35,264 nt of DNA from Pseudomonadota bacterium (GCA_021813275.1 JAKALD010000005.1:1-35264), one strand, 5' to 3'. Positions 14,595 to 22,206 are shown, counted from the first letter of the stretch. Made by a program: numbers and translations. The notes: generated from the sequence alone by a model not told the origin.

Positions 14595-14680
14595 TCAGCG
14601 AAATATGCGTCCGGGACGGACAGTTCGTCGAATAGGGGCAGCCGCTCTTCCGAGTGCGCCCCGCGGCCGGAGGGAACTGA
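14576..14680 (+). pseudogene. C-terminal remnant of a biotinyl/lipoyl carrier domain with an amber codon
   Basis: The frame GTG 14591 onward reads VISEICVRDGQFVE, then TAG (14633-14635), then GQPLFRVRP, ending at TGA 14678. Biotin carboxyl carrier protein C-termini read EICVEDGQPVEYGQPLF, so the TAG replaces the tyrosine codon of VEYGQPLF. The biotin-attachment lysine region is missing. Overlap with the FAD gene stop is probably accidental, arising from the deletion joint. It suggests that a biotin-dependent carboxylase once belonged to the locus. Confidence 0.6.
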
Positions 14681-14695
14681 CCGGCCGCGCTTTGC
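14662..14695. terminator. Hairpin between convergent genes
   Basis: CGCGGCCGG (14662-14670) pairs with CCGGCCGCG (14681-14689), followed by CTTTGCT. It lies between the rightward FAD locus and the leftward iclR gene, so it may stop transcription from both sides. The T tract is short. Confidence 0.5.
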
Positions 14696-15559
14696 TCAGC
14701 TATACAGCGAGGAGGGTGAGCCCGACCGCGGCGCTGCGGCGGCGATCTTCGTTTCGCCCGCAAGCCCGCCGATCTCGTGCGCGATCACCTGCGCGGTGCG
14801 CACGAGCTGCGGGGCGACGAGCGTGCGCAGGCGCTCGAGCGGGAAGGCGTAGGCGGGCCCGCCGCACAGCAGCGCCATCGTCTCGCCGCCCGGCGCGGCG
14901 AGCGGCACGGCGATCGAATTGACGTCGGGGTGCCACTCGCCGGCGGACATGCTGTAGCCGTGCTTCGCGGCGTCCGCCAGGGCGAGCTCCAGCCCGGCGC
15001 GCAGCTTCGGCCAGTCTTCGCCGAAGGCGCGGCGCAGATCGTCCAGGAGCCGCTCGCGCTCGGCGGGTCCCCGCGCGCTCAGGTACGCCCGCCCGAGCGC
15101 CGAGTTCGGCATCGGCACGCGCGAGCCGACGTCCAGCCGCGACAGGACCATCGAGGCCGGCGCGCGGCAGGTCTCGATGATGATCATTTCCAGGCCGTTG
15201 CGCACCGCGAGGTAGGCCCAGCCGCCGATCGCCTCCGCGAGCGCGGCCATGTGCGGCCGCGCGAGCGCGCGCACGTCCACGCTGCGCAGGAAGGCGTGCG
15301 CCAGCGCAATCACGCCGGCGGCGAGCTGGTACTTGTCGGGCTCGCGCGCGGGCCTCAGGTAGCCGACCGACACGAGCGTGGCGAGCAGGCGGGTCACCGT
15401 CGGCTTCGGAATGCGCGTGGCGCGCGCGATCTCGCCGTTGCTCATCGGCCGCGGATCGGCCTCGAAGCAGCGCAGCACGGCGATGCCGCGCTCGAGCGCG
15501 GAGACGGTGTTCGTGCGCCGCTTCCGGAAACCCGCGGCCTTCGTGCGGCTGCGCGCCAT
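14696..15559 (-). CDS. IclR family transcriptional regulator
   Basis: A 287-residue IclR protein. The winged helix is at about 18-80 (NTVSALERGIAVLRCFE, then MSNGEIARATRIPKPTVTRLLATLVSVGYL), followed by the effector-binding domain with RPHMAALAEAIGGWAYLAVR, LDVGSRVPMPNSALGRAYLS and GEWHPDVNSIAVPL. It is complete, with AGGAGA before the ATG. It is divergent from the LivK-like gene, and near-identical palindromes stand in front of that gene and in front of aconitase X, so it most likely controls both arms of this locus in response to an organic acid. Confidence 0.9.
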   Translation of the reverse strand: MARSRTKAAGFRKRRTNTVSALERGIAVLRCFEADPRPMSNGEIARATRIPKPTVTRLLATLVSVGYLRPAREPDKYQLAAGVIALAHAFLRSVDVRALARPHMAALAEAIGGWAYLAVRNGLEMIIIETCRAPASMVLSRLDVGSRVPMPNSALGRAYLSARGPAERERLLDDLRRAFGEDWPKLRAGLELALADAAKHGYSMSAGEWHPDVNSIAVPLAAPGGETMALLCGGPAYAFPLERLRTLVAPQLVRTAQVIAHEIGGLAGETKIAAAAPRSGSPSSLYS

Positions 15560-15610
15560 CGGTGGGTCTTTCTCCTGTCCGGCGGCCGATGTTGACGTCG
15601 CCGCAAGCGC

Positions 15611-15641
15611 TTGTCAATATACTGAAAAGCCGTTTCATAAT
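15611..15641 (+). promoter_or_regulatory. IclR-type operator 2 and promoter of the LivK-like gene
   Basis: TTGTCA (15611-15616) starts a promoter whose -10 is TTCATA or CATAAT around 15634-15641. The spacer holds TGAAAAGCCGTTTCA (15623-15637), an imperfect copy of the palindrome at 13038-13052. The surrounding bases are also shared with the reverse complement of that site, pointing to one regulator for both. Confidence 0.6.
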
Positions 15642-15674
15642 CACCGCGGAAGCGGCGATCAGGGAGGAGGGGTC

Positions 15675-16480
15675 ATGCGAAGGAGCTTGGGGGCGATGGT
15701 CGCGGCCGCGGCGCTCGCCTGCGGCCTGGCGGGGGCGGCGCGCGCCGCGGAGACGGTCAAGGTCGGCGTGCTCGCCCCGTTCTCGGGGCCGTTGGCCCCC
15801 TGGGGCACGCAGTTCCGCGAGGGCATCGGGGTCTGGCAGAAGCAGCACGGCAATAGCGTCGACGGCGTTCCGATCGAGGTGATCTACCGCGACACCGGGG
15901 GCCCGAACCGGCGCGCGCACGCCAGCTCGCCGAGGAGCTCGTGCTGCGCGACAAGGTGCAGTACCTCGGCGGGCTCGTGTTCACGCCGAACGCGCTCGCG
16001 ATCGCGGACCTGATCACCGAAGCGGAGACGCCGACCGTGATCTTCAACGCGGCGACCTCGGTCATCACGCGCAAGTCCCACTACTTCATACGCGTCAGCC
16101 AGACGACCCCGCAGGTGGCGGCGCCGATCGGCGAGTGGGCCGCCAAGCACGGCATCAAGACCGCGGTCACGGCGGTCTCGGACTACGGGCCCGGCTTCGA
16201 CGGCGAGGAGTACTTCTCCAAGGCCTTCAAGGCCGGCGGGGGGCAAGGTGATCGAGTCGATCCGCATCCCGCTCGCGACGACCGACTTCCCGCCGTTCTT
16301 CGAGCGCGTGCTCAAGGACAAGCCCGACGCGCTGTTCATCTTCGGGCCGGGCGGACCGCCCACCGTCGGCATGATCAATACCTGGGCCTCGCGGCTCAAG
16401 CCCTCCGGTATCCAGCTGCTGTGCACCGCGGAGACCCAGCAGATCGACCTGCCGAAGATCGGTCCGGCCGCGCTGTCGGT
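15675..16480 (+). pseudogene. Branched-chain-amino-acid-type substrate-binding protein (LivK-like), two frameshifts, 3' end lost
   Basis: The start, with GGAGGAGGGG upstream, encodes a signal peptide (MRRSLGAMVAAAALACGLAG to ARA) and KVGVLAPFSGPLAPWG, typical of periplasmic LivK-like binding proteins. At about 15908 AACCGG lacks one C, after which the frame reads LRDKVQYLGGLVFTPNA. At about 16240 a run of six G has one G too many, and the third frame reads VIESIRIPLATTDFPPFFERV to QIDLPKIGPAAL. The last third of the protein is absent: at about 16475-16490 the sequence becomes LivF. The type of ligand is unknown. Confidence 0.75.
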
Positions 16481-16674
16481 GCGCGGTCTCTCGAATCCGC
16501 GACCAGGCGGGGCTGACGATCATCATGATGGAGCAGAAGATCGACCTCGCGCTCGCCTTCGCGCAGGACGTGCTGGTGCTCGACCGCGGCCGGGTCGTCC
16601 ACCAGGGCGCGAGCGAGGCCCTGCGCGCGGACGAGGCGGCCAAGGTCCAGCTCTTCTGCGTCGGCGGCGGCTGA
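16481..16674 (+). pseudogene. 3' remnant of a LivF-like ABC transporter ATPase
   Basis: In the frame ending at TGA 16672-16674 the sequence reads IRDQAGLTIIMMEQKIDLAL, then AFAQDVLVLDRGRVVHQGAS and EALRADEAAKVQLFCVGGG. This is the C-terminus of a branched-chain amino acid ABC ATPase (H-loop region replaced by EQK as in LivF, then the D-R-G-R strand). Walker A, Walker B and the signature motif are gone, along with the expected permease genes. The joint directly follows the truncated LivK-like gene, so one deletion removed the centre of a transport operon. Confidence 0.7.
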
Positions 16675-16751
16675 CCGCGGGCGGGGCGCGGCGCGCCCGC
16701 GCCCGGCAGCGCGCCCCGAGTCTGTGGGATGATCGCCCGGGGGTCGCCCTC

Positions 16752-17198
16752 ATGCCTTCTCGCCGCATACCGGTTGCCGAGCTGCTCGCCGAGTACCTGC
16801 GGCCGTGGAAGCTCGCCACCCTCGCGCTCGGCGTCGCGCTCCTCGTCCTCGGCGCGCTCACCGATCAGGCCCCGGACTGGGACGTCCCGGTGAGCCTCGT
16901 CATGGCGTTCCTCGCCTATCTCACCGCGCCCTGGAGCCTGCGCGTCATCCTCGAGCGCAGGTGGCGGCAGTGGCCGGCGATGCTCTTCGTCACCTGGTTC
17001 AGCGTGGACGGCAGCTACGCCCTTTACTGGCACTTCAGGAACCCGGCCGTGCTCGGGCTCATGCGCGAAGCGAACTTCTTCGCGTCGCTTCCGCTCTACG
17101 GCCTGTGCGGGCTCGTGTGGCTCTACCGCGGCAGCCTGCGCGAGCTCGCTGCGGAGATCCGCGCGCGGCTGGCGATTCGACAAGGAGGAAACCGATGA
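16752..17198 (+). CDS. Small four-helix membrane protein, hypothetical
   Basis: The 148-residue product has four predicted membrane segments (about 19-37, 44-62, 75-96, 107-125) with a basic C-terminus (EIRARLAIRQGGNR). I do not recognise the family. Its stop overlaps the ATG of the next gene (ATGA), so it is coupled to the alkyl-DHAP-synthase-like oxidase and may anchor or assist it. A GATGAT word at 16728 might be a -10. The start is the first ATG in the frame after the LivF remnant. Confidence 0.72.
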   Translation: MPSRRIPVAELLAEYLRPWKLATLALGVALLVLGALTDQAPDWDVPVSLVMAFLAYLTAPWSLRVILERRWRQWPAMLFVTWFSVDGSYALYWHFRNPAVLGLMREANFFASLPLYGLCGLVWLYRGSLRELAAEIRARLAIRQGGNR

Positions 17199-18793
17199 GC
17201 GAGAGACGCCGCAGCTTCTACGGCTGGGGCTACGAGGGCGAGGCGCCGCCCGCCGGCGAGCTCGAGTGGTTCGAGCGCGCCTGGGCGAAGCTTCTCGGCG
17301 TCGAGCGGTTCGACCCCGCGCCGATGCCGCGCGCGGACGAGATCGCGCTGCGCGCGCCGCGCATTGCACCGCCCGCGAGCCTCGCCGCCGTCTGCACGAC
17401 CGGGCATCACGCGCGCCTCGCACACAGCTACGGCCGCTCGGTGCACGATCTCGCGAAGATGATCCTGCGGCGCGACTTCTCCAACCCGCCGGACGCGGTC
17501 GCGCATCCGAAGACCGAAGCCGAGATCGCGCAGCTCCTCGACTGGTGCGGCGAGACGGGCATCGCCGCGATCCCCTTTGGCGGGGGCTCGAGCGTGGTGG
17601 GCGGCGTGAATCCGCCCGCGCAGGCGAAAGCGGTGCTCACGATGGACCTCTCGCATTTCGATCGCGTGCTCGAGATCGACCCGATTTCCCAGGCCGCGCG
17701 CGTGCAGGCGGGCGTGCTCGGGCCGAGCCTGGAAGCGCAGCTCAAGCCCTCGGGCTTGACGCTCAGGTTTTTCCTGCAGGCCTGGGAGTTCTCCTCGCTC
17801 GGCGGCTGGATCGCGACGCGCGCCGCCGGCCACTACGCCACCGTCTACACGCAGATCGACGACCACGTCGAGTCGCTGCGCGTGGTGACGCCCGCGGGGA
17901 TCCTGGAATCGCGGCGCCTGCCCGCCTCGGGCGCGGGCCCGAGCCCGGACCGGATGTTCATCGGCTCGGAGGGCTCGCTCGGAATCATCACCGAGGCGTG
18001 GGTGCGGCTTCACCGCCGGCCCACCTTCCGCCAGGCGACCACCGTCGGCTTCAAGGACTGGGAGAAGGCGGTCGAGGCGGTCAGGAGGCTCGCGCAGTCG
18101 GGGCTCTATCCCGCCAACGCGCGCCTGATCGAAGCGAGTGAAGCGCGCTTCACCGAGGCGGGCGACGGCACCAGGCACCTCCTCGTCCTTTCCTTCGAAG
18201 GCGCGGACCATCCGCTCGACACCTGGATGAAGCGCGCGCTCGAGTTCTGCGCCGACCACGGCGGCGAGTGGGACGCGAAAGCGCTCGAAGCGCCCGAATC
18301 GCAGCGAAGCGGCGCGGCCGGCAGCTGGCGCGACAAGTTCCTGCGCGGGCCGTACCTGCGCGAGCACGCGATCGCGCGCGGCGTCATGCGCGACACCGTC
18401 GAGACTGCGATTCCCTGGAGCGGCTTCCTTGCGCTCGAGCGGAAAGTGAAGGACGCGACGCTCGCCGCGATCCGCGAAGCGACCGGGCGCGAGGGCTCCT
18501 GCACCGTGCGCTTCACCCACCTCTACCCCGACGGCCCGGCGCCGTACTTCACCTGGCACGCGTACGGCGACAAGGCGAGGCTCCCCGAGCAGTTCTGGGC
18601 CATCAAGTCCGCCGCCTCGCAGGCGATGATCGACGCGGGCGGCACCATCACCCACCACCACGCTCTCGGGCGCGATCACCGCGAGTGGTACGACCAGCAG
18701 CGGCCGTGGCTCTTCGCCGAGGCGTTCAAGGGGGCGAAGAAGCGGCTCGATCCGCTGGGGGTGATGAATCCGGGGGTGATCGTCGACTCGTGA
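17195..18793 (+). CDS. FAD-binding oxidase, alkyldihydroxyacetonephosphate synthase-like
   Basis: This 532-residue protein of the VAO/PCMH flavoprotein family opens with SFYGWGYEGE. Its FAD pyrophosphate loop is IPFGGGSSVVGGVNPP (126-141), followed by SSLGGWIATRAAGHYAT and GSEGSLGIITEAWVRL. The C-terminal THHHALGRDHREWY corresponds to the His-tract of alkyl-DHAP synthase, which exchanges the acyl group of acyl-DHAP for a fatty alcohol in ether-lipid synthesis. Bacterial homologues may instead be D-lactate/glycolate-type oxidases, so the lipid role is unproven. AAGGAGGAAA stands before the ATG. Confidence 0.82.
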   Translation: MSERRRSFYGWGYEGEAPPAGELEWFERAWAKLLGVERFDPAPMPRADEIALRAPRIAPPASLAAVCTTGHHARLAHSYGRSVHDLAKMILRRDFSNPPDAVAHPKTEAEIAQLLDWCGETGIAAIPFGGGSSVVGGVNPPAQAKAVLTMDLSHFDRVLEIDPISQAARVQAGVLGPSLEAQLKPSGLTLRFFLQAWEFSSLGGWIATRAAGHYATVYTQIDDHVESLRVVTPAGILESRRLPASGAGPSPDRMFIGSEGSLGIITEAWVRLHRRPTFRQATTVGFKDWEKAVEAVRRLAQSGLYPANARLIEASEARFTEAGDGTRHLLVLSFEGADHPLDTWMKRALEFCADHGGEWDAKALEAPESQRSGAAGSWRDKFLRGPYLREHAIARGVMRDTVETAIPWSGFLALERKVKDATLAAIREATGREGSCTVRFTHLYPDGPAPYFTWHAYGDKARLPEQFWAIKSAASQAMIDAGGTITHHHALGRDHREWYDQQRPWLFAEAFKGAKKRLDPLGVMNPGVIVDS

Positions 18794-18803
18794 GGCTCGA
18801 GCC

Positions 18804-19307
18804 TCAGCGCAACCCGAGCACCTTCTTCACCGTCGCGACGCATTCTTCGTAAGCAGGCTGGAAGTCCAGCGTCTCCAACGCCGCGAAGGTCGTGCGCAGC
18901 GGGGCGTCATGCGTTTCGATGCGCGCGCGAATCTCTTCGCGCTTCGCCTCGAGGATGCGCCGCATGCCCGCGAGCGCGCCCGGCTCCCGCGTTGCGACGA
19001 GCGCCAGGTCGAACAGGTCGCGCGCGGTGAAGTCACGGCCCCGGTGGTGCACTTTCTTGGCGATGATCTCGGCGGTGGTTTCGACCTGGACGGTCCTGCC
19101 GAGCACCGTCTCGACCGCCGCCGGCTCCGGCGTCAGGGCGCCGGAAACGATGAAATCGATTTCGCCTTCCGGGAAGTATAGCTTCACGAAGCCCGCGTCC
19201 TCGATGTACTTGGTGGTGAGCGCCTCGGCCGCCTCGGCGACCGAATCGATCAGCTCGAGCGCCCGCCGAAAGAGGACCTCCCAGCTATTCAGGCGCTCTT
19301 CCGCCAT
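18804..19307 (-). CDS. AbiEii-family nucleotidyltransferase with its catalytic core deleted
   Basis: The 167-residue protein begins EERLNSWEVLFRRALELIDSV, the normal start of one AbiEii/AbiGii branch, and continues with AEALTTKYIEDAGFVKLYF, EGEIDFIVSGALTP, VETTAEIIAKKVHHRGRDF and ARDLFDLALVA, all normal for the C-terminal half. Between residue ~22 and ~28, where family members have about 50 residues with the G-G-T-A-L and D-x-D-x-F nucleotidyltransferase motifs, there is nothing. The frame is kept. The protein is probably inactive as a nucleotidyltransferase. It overlaps the upstream small gene by 19 bases, as in toxin-antitoxin operons. Confidence 0.72.
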   Translation of the reverse strand: MAEERLNSWEVLFRRALELIDSVAEAAEALTTKYIEDAGFVKLYFPEGEIDFIVSGALTPEPAAVETVLGRTVQVETTAEIIAKKVHHRGRDFTARDLFDLALVATREPGALAGMRRILEAKREEIRARIETHDAPLRTTFAALETLDFQPAYEECVATVKKVLGLR

Positions 19308-19555
19308 GCCTCTTCCCTGATCGTGACGCCGAGCCCGCGCGCGATTCTCTCCAGGTTCTTCTCCACCTTGCCGGCCTTCGCCCAATTGCCGACCTGCCCG
19401 ACGAGCCCGCCGAGAAGCGAAGCGGGCGCTTCCTCGATGAGGGCGATGAAGTGCGCCTCCTTCCCCGGCGTGGGCTTTCCGGAGAGCAGGGCGTGCACGA
19501 GCTCCTCGGGCGTCAGCGTCTCCTTGAAGCTCACGCTCGCGCTCGTGCAGGCCAT
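19289..19555 (-). CDS. Hypothetical protein upstream of the AbiEii-like gene
   Basis: This 88-residue protein (start ATG 19555, MACTSASVSFKETLTPEELV) contains a helical, charged C-terminus, KVEKNLERIARGLGVTIREEA. I do not recognise it. It sits where the antitoxin of an AbiE-like pair would be and overlaps that gene. It has no visible winged helix, so it may itself be a 5'-truncated fragment: the frame continues upstream to 19612, where the oppositely oriented RAMA-like gene begins. Confidence 0.5.
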   Translation of the reverse strand: MACTSASVSFKETLTPEELVHALLSGKPTPGKEAHFIALIEEAPASLLGGLVGQVGNWAKAGKVEKNLERIARGLGVTIREEAWRKSA

Positions 19556-19648
19556 GCCGACGAAGTCCGGCTGCGCGAGCTCTTCGGCTTGCCGACGAAG
19601 CCCGCGACGCACGACTGGCCCTTGAGGGAAAGCGACCAGGACTGGATC

Positions 19649-19888
19649 GTGAAGGGCGTGCGCCTTCCCGCCGGGACGGAATTCCGGGCCATGTACAAGG
19701 CGCGGAGCTACTTCGCCCGCGTCGAAGGCGGGGCGCTCGTGCTCGAGGGCAAGCGCTACGACTCTCCGTCCGCCGCCGCCGTCTCCATCACCGGAAGCGC
19801 GGTCAACGGCTGGCGCTTCTGGGAGGCGCGGCTGCCCGGGCAGTCGGGATGGAACATGATCGAGTCGTTCCGCAGGTCGAGCAGGTAG
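19649..19888 (+). CDS. RAMA/DUF4357-like domain, possibly a fragment
   Basis: The frame encodes VRLPAGTEFRAMYKARSYFA, EGGALVLEGKRYDSPSAAAV and TGSAVNGWRFWEARLPGQ, matching the RAMA-type domain found at the C-terminus of restriction- and methylation-associated proteins. Such domains usually sit in longer proteins. Here a GTG at 19649 gives 79 residues, and the frame extends back to about 19600 without a good start, so this may be the 3' end of a larger gene lost by deletion. It adjoins a cryptic toxin locus on one side and HTH-MNT/HEPN on the other. Confidence 0.5.
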   Translation: MKGVRLPAGTEFRAMYKARSYFARVEGGALVLEGKRYDSPSAAAVSITGSAVNGWRFWEARLPGQSGWNMIESFRRSSR

Positions 19889-20034
19889 AGCGGTCGAAAG
19901 CGGGCGCGGAAGAAAAGGCGCAGCGCGGGCTTCGCCGCGTGGCTCAGGCGCGGAGCGAGCTCATCATCGGGCCGGAGGACGCGTTTCCCGGCCGCGGCGG
20001 CCGGCGGGCCGCCTCGGCCGATCGGACGAAAAAA

Positions 20035-20050
20035 GCGTACACTTGTACGC
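20035..20050. promoter_or_regulatory. Palindromic operator of the HTH-MNT gene
   Basis: GCGTACACTTGTACGC is a perfect seven-base inverted repeat around CT, containing the -10-like TACACT ten bases before the ATG at 20054. Binding there would block transcription, so autorepression by the HTH domain of the following gene is likely. Confidence 0.55.
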
Positions 20051-20053
20051 GAA

Positions 20054-20710
20054 ATGAGTACAAACGCGAGCCCGCTCGCCGCCGCCCTCTTCGGCAAGTC
20101 GATGCGCGCGATCCTAGGGCTGCTCTACGGGCGGCCGGACCGGCGCTTCTACGTGCGCGAGATCGCGCGCGCCGCGGGGATGACGCCGAGCTCCCTGCAG
20201 CGCCAACTGGCGACGCTGCAGCGTGCGGGGATCATCGAGCGCAGCGAGGAAGGGCGCCAGGTCTACTACCGGGCCGATTCCCGCTGCCCGATTTTCGGGG
20301 AGCTCAAAGCGATCGCGGCGAAGACCTTCGGCGTCGCCGAAGTGCTGCGCGCCGTGCTGCGGCCGAGAGCGAAGCGCATCCGCGCGGCGTTCATCTACGG
20401 ATCGGTCGCCAAGGGCACCGCGGCGGCGGGCAGCGACATCGACCTGCTCGTGATCGGCGAGGTTGCGCCCTCGGAGATCGCCGTGGACCTTGCGCAGGCG
20501 CGGCAGCGCCTGGGCCGCGAGGTGTCGCTGCTCGCGTACTCGAGCGCCGAGTTCGCGGCGCTCGCCGCGCAGGGCAACGCTTTCGTGACCCGGGTCCTCG
20601 AGGGCTCGGTCATCTGGCTGATCGGCGACAGGGAGACGGTGGATGGCCTCCGGACGCTCGAATCTCGAAAACCTCGCGCGCGCAAGGCAGCTCAACGCGG
20701 AGCCGCCTGA
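20054..20710 (+). CDS. Winged-helix plus MNT nucleotidyltransferase protein
   Basis: The 218-residue protein joins an ArsR-like winged helix (about 18-75, FYVREIARAAGMTPSSLQRQL and a wing EEGRQVYYRA) to a minimal nucleotidyltransferase with G116-S117 in FIYGSVAKGTAAAGSDIDLLV and D128/D130. The third metal-binding acidic residue is not evident (REVSLLAYS). In HEPN/MNT modules the MNT protein neutralises the HEPN toxin, in MntA-HepT by polyadenylylating it; the extra HTH would make this one also the repressor. It overlaps the HEPN gene by 68 bases. Confidence 0.82.
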   Translation: MSTNASPLAAALFGKSMRAILGLLYGRPDRRFYVREIARAAGMTPSSLQRQLATLQRAGIIERSEEGRQVYYRADSRCPIFGELKAIAAKTFGVAEVLRAVLRPRAKRIRAAFIYGSVAKGTAAAGSDIDLLVIGEVAPSEIAVDLAQARQRLGREVSLLAYSSAEFAALAAQGNAFVTRVLEGSVIWLIGDRETVDGLRTLESRKPRARKAAQRGAA

Positions 20711-21086
20711 CCCGCGGGAGATCGCGAACCTGCTCGCCGGAGCGAAGGTGCAGCTCCGGGACGCGGCCGGCGCCGGCTTGAGCGCGCCGAGCCGGTTCGC
20801 GCTCGCCTACAACGCGGGCCATGCCCTGGCGCTCGCCGCGCTGCGTGCGAGCGGCTATCGGCCCTCGAGCGCGGGGCATCGCCGCATCGTGTTCCAGGCG
20901 CTGGAGTCGACCTGCGGCGCCCCCCGGGAGCTGTGGATGGCGCTCGACCGCTATCACGACCGGCGCAACAAGACCGAGTACGAGGGCGCGGCAGCCGCGA
21001 GCGCGCTCGAGGCGGACGACCTCACGAAGCTCGCTTCGCGGCTCGAGGCGCTCGTGTTGAAGCGCCTGAAAGCCCAGAGCGCCTGA
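20643..21086 (+). CDS. HEPN-domain protein, partner of HTH-MNT
   Basis: A 147-residue all-helical protein. The helix pattern and the motif LDRYHDRRNKTEYEG (101-115) fit the HEPN superfamily (SAV_6107-like), whose R-N/H motif forms the RNase site. The histidine of the usual R-x4-6-H is replaced by the RN-x3-Y pattern of this branch, so RNase activity is not certain. The start at ATG 20643 lies inside the HTH-MNT gene in another frame, showing close coupling. With the upstream gene it forms a candidate type VII toxin-antitoxin module. Confidence 0.75.
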   Translation: MASGRSNLENLARARQLNAEPPDPREIANLLAGAKVQLRDAAGAGLSAPSRFALAYNAGHALALAALRASGYRPSSAGHRRIVFQALESTCGAPRELWMALDRYHDRRNKTEYEGAAAASALEADDLTKLASRLEALVLKRLKAQSA

Positions 21087-21111
21087 GCCTCTCGTTAAAG
21101 GGTGACGGCCC

Positions 21112-21906
21112 ATGCTCGGCGCGGTGATCGGCGACATCGTCGGCTCGATCTACGAGGGAGGGAACAGGCCCCCGAAGGACTTCCCGTTCTTCGGCGCGGG
21201 CGCGCGCTTCACCGACGACACCGTTTTGACGATCGCGGTCGCCGACGCGCTGCTTGACGACAAGCCGCCCGCGCGCACGCTCGCCGAGTGGGCGCGGCGC
21301 TATCCGGGGCGCGGCTACGGGGCGGGGTTCGCCGCCTGGGTGAGGAAGGGCGAGCTCGAGCCCTACGGCAGCTTCGGCAACGGCGCCGCGATGCGGGTGA
21401 GCCCGGCGGCGTGGCTCGCGCGCTCGCTCGAGGAGGCGCTCGTGATGGCGCGCAGGGTGACCGAGGTGACGCATAACCATCCCGAGGGGCTGAAGGGCGC
21501 GGCGGCGACGGTGCACGCGATCGTGCTGGTGCGGGAAGGCGCTTCGCCCGAGGCGATTCGGGAGGCGATTGCGGCGGGCTACGGCTACGACATGGCGCGC
21601 ACGATGGATGGGATCCGGCCCAGGTACGTGTTCAACGCGACCTGCCAGGGGACCGTTCCCGAGGCGCTCATCTGCGCGCTCGAGGCGACCTCGTTCGAGG
21701 ACGCGATCCGGAACGCGGTTTCCCTTGGCGGCGACACCGACACGCTCGCGGCGATCGCCGGGCCGGTGGCGGAGGCGAGGTTCGGGATTCCGGAGGAGAT
21801 TGCGGAGCGGGGAAGGAGCTATTTCACGGAGGAGATGCGAGGAATCATGGAGCGCCTCTACGCTCGCGCCGGCTCCCTCCCGGGGCAGGTACCGGCTGGA
21901 CGATGA
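21112..21906 (+). CDS. ADP-ribosylglycohydrolase family protein
   Basis: The 264-residue protein has the two signature blocks of the DraG/ARH family: the Mg-binding ARFTDDTVLT (31-40; T34, D35, D36) and SLGGDTDTLAAIAG (204-217; D208, D210). These ligate the two Mg ions that position ADP-ribose. It would remove ADP-ribose from proteins, nucleic acids or small molecules. It begins 26 bases after the HEPN gene, with AAAGGGTGAC upstream, and may be co-transcribed with the HEPN/MNT pair, although a functional link is only suggested by position. Confidence 0.87.
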   Translation: MLGAVIGDIVGSIYEGGNRPPKDFPFFGAGARFTDDTVLTIAVADALLDDKPPARTLAEWARRYPGRGYGAGFAAWVRKGELEPYGSFGNGAAMRVSPAAWLARSLEEALVMARRVTEVTHNHPEGLKGAAATVHAIVLVREGASPEAIREAIAAGYGYDMARTMDGIRPRYVFNATCQGTVPEALICALEATSFEDAIRNAVSLGGDTDTLAAIAGPVAEARFGIPEEIAERGRSYFTEEMRGIMERLYARAGSLPGQVPAGR

Positions 21907-22206
21907 GATAAGGCAGCGTGCGGATGAGGAGCCGGCGAATTCACGGCACCCGCTAGAATCGGGCGACCAGGAGCGCTCCACCGGAGAGGAGAGGTGCCGA
22001 GCAAGCCGATCGCCGTCCCGCTCGAGAGCATCGAAGCGCGCATCCTCGTCCTGCGGGGGCAGAAAGTCATGCTCAGCGCGCACCTCGCGGAGGTCTACGG
22101 CGTCGCGCCGCGCGCCCTCGTGCAGGCGGTCAGGCGCAACCTCGAGCGCTTCCCCGCGGATTTCATGTTCCAGTTGACTTGGGAAGAGGCGTCCGACTTG
22201 AAATCA

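Noticed and set aside
12926-14635. A 569-residue frame parallel to the FAD oxidoreductase
   Set aside because: It is a shifted shadow of the FAD gene rich in Arg/Ala; only its last codons carry the biotinyl remnant.
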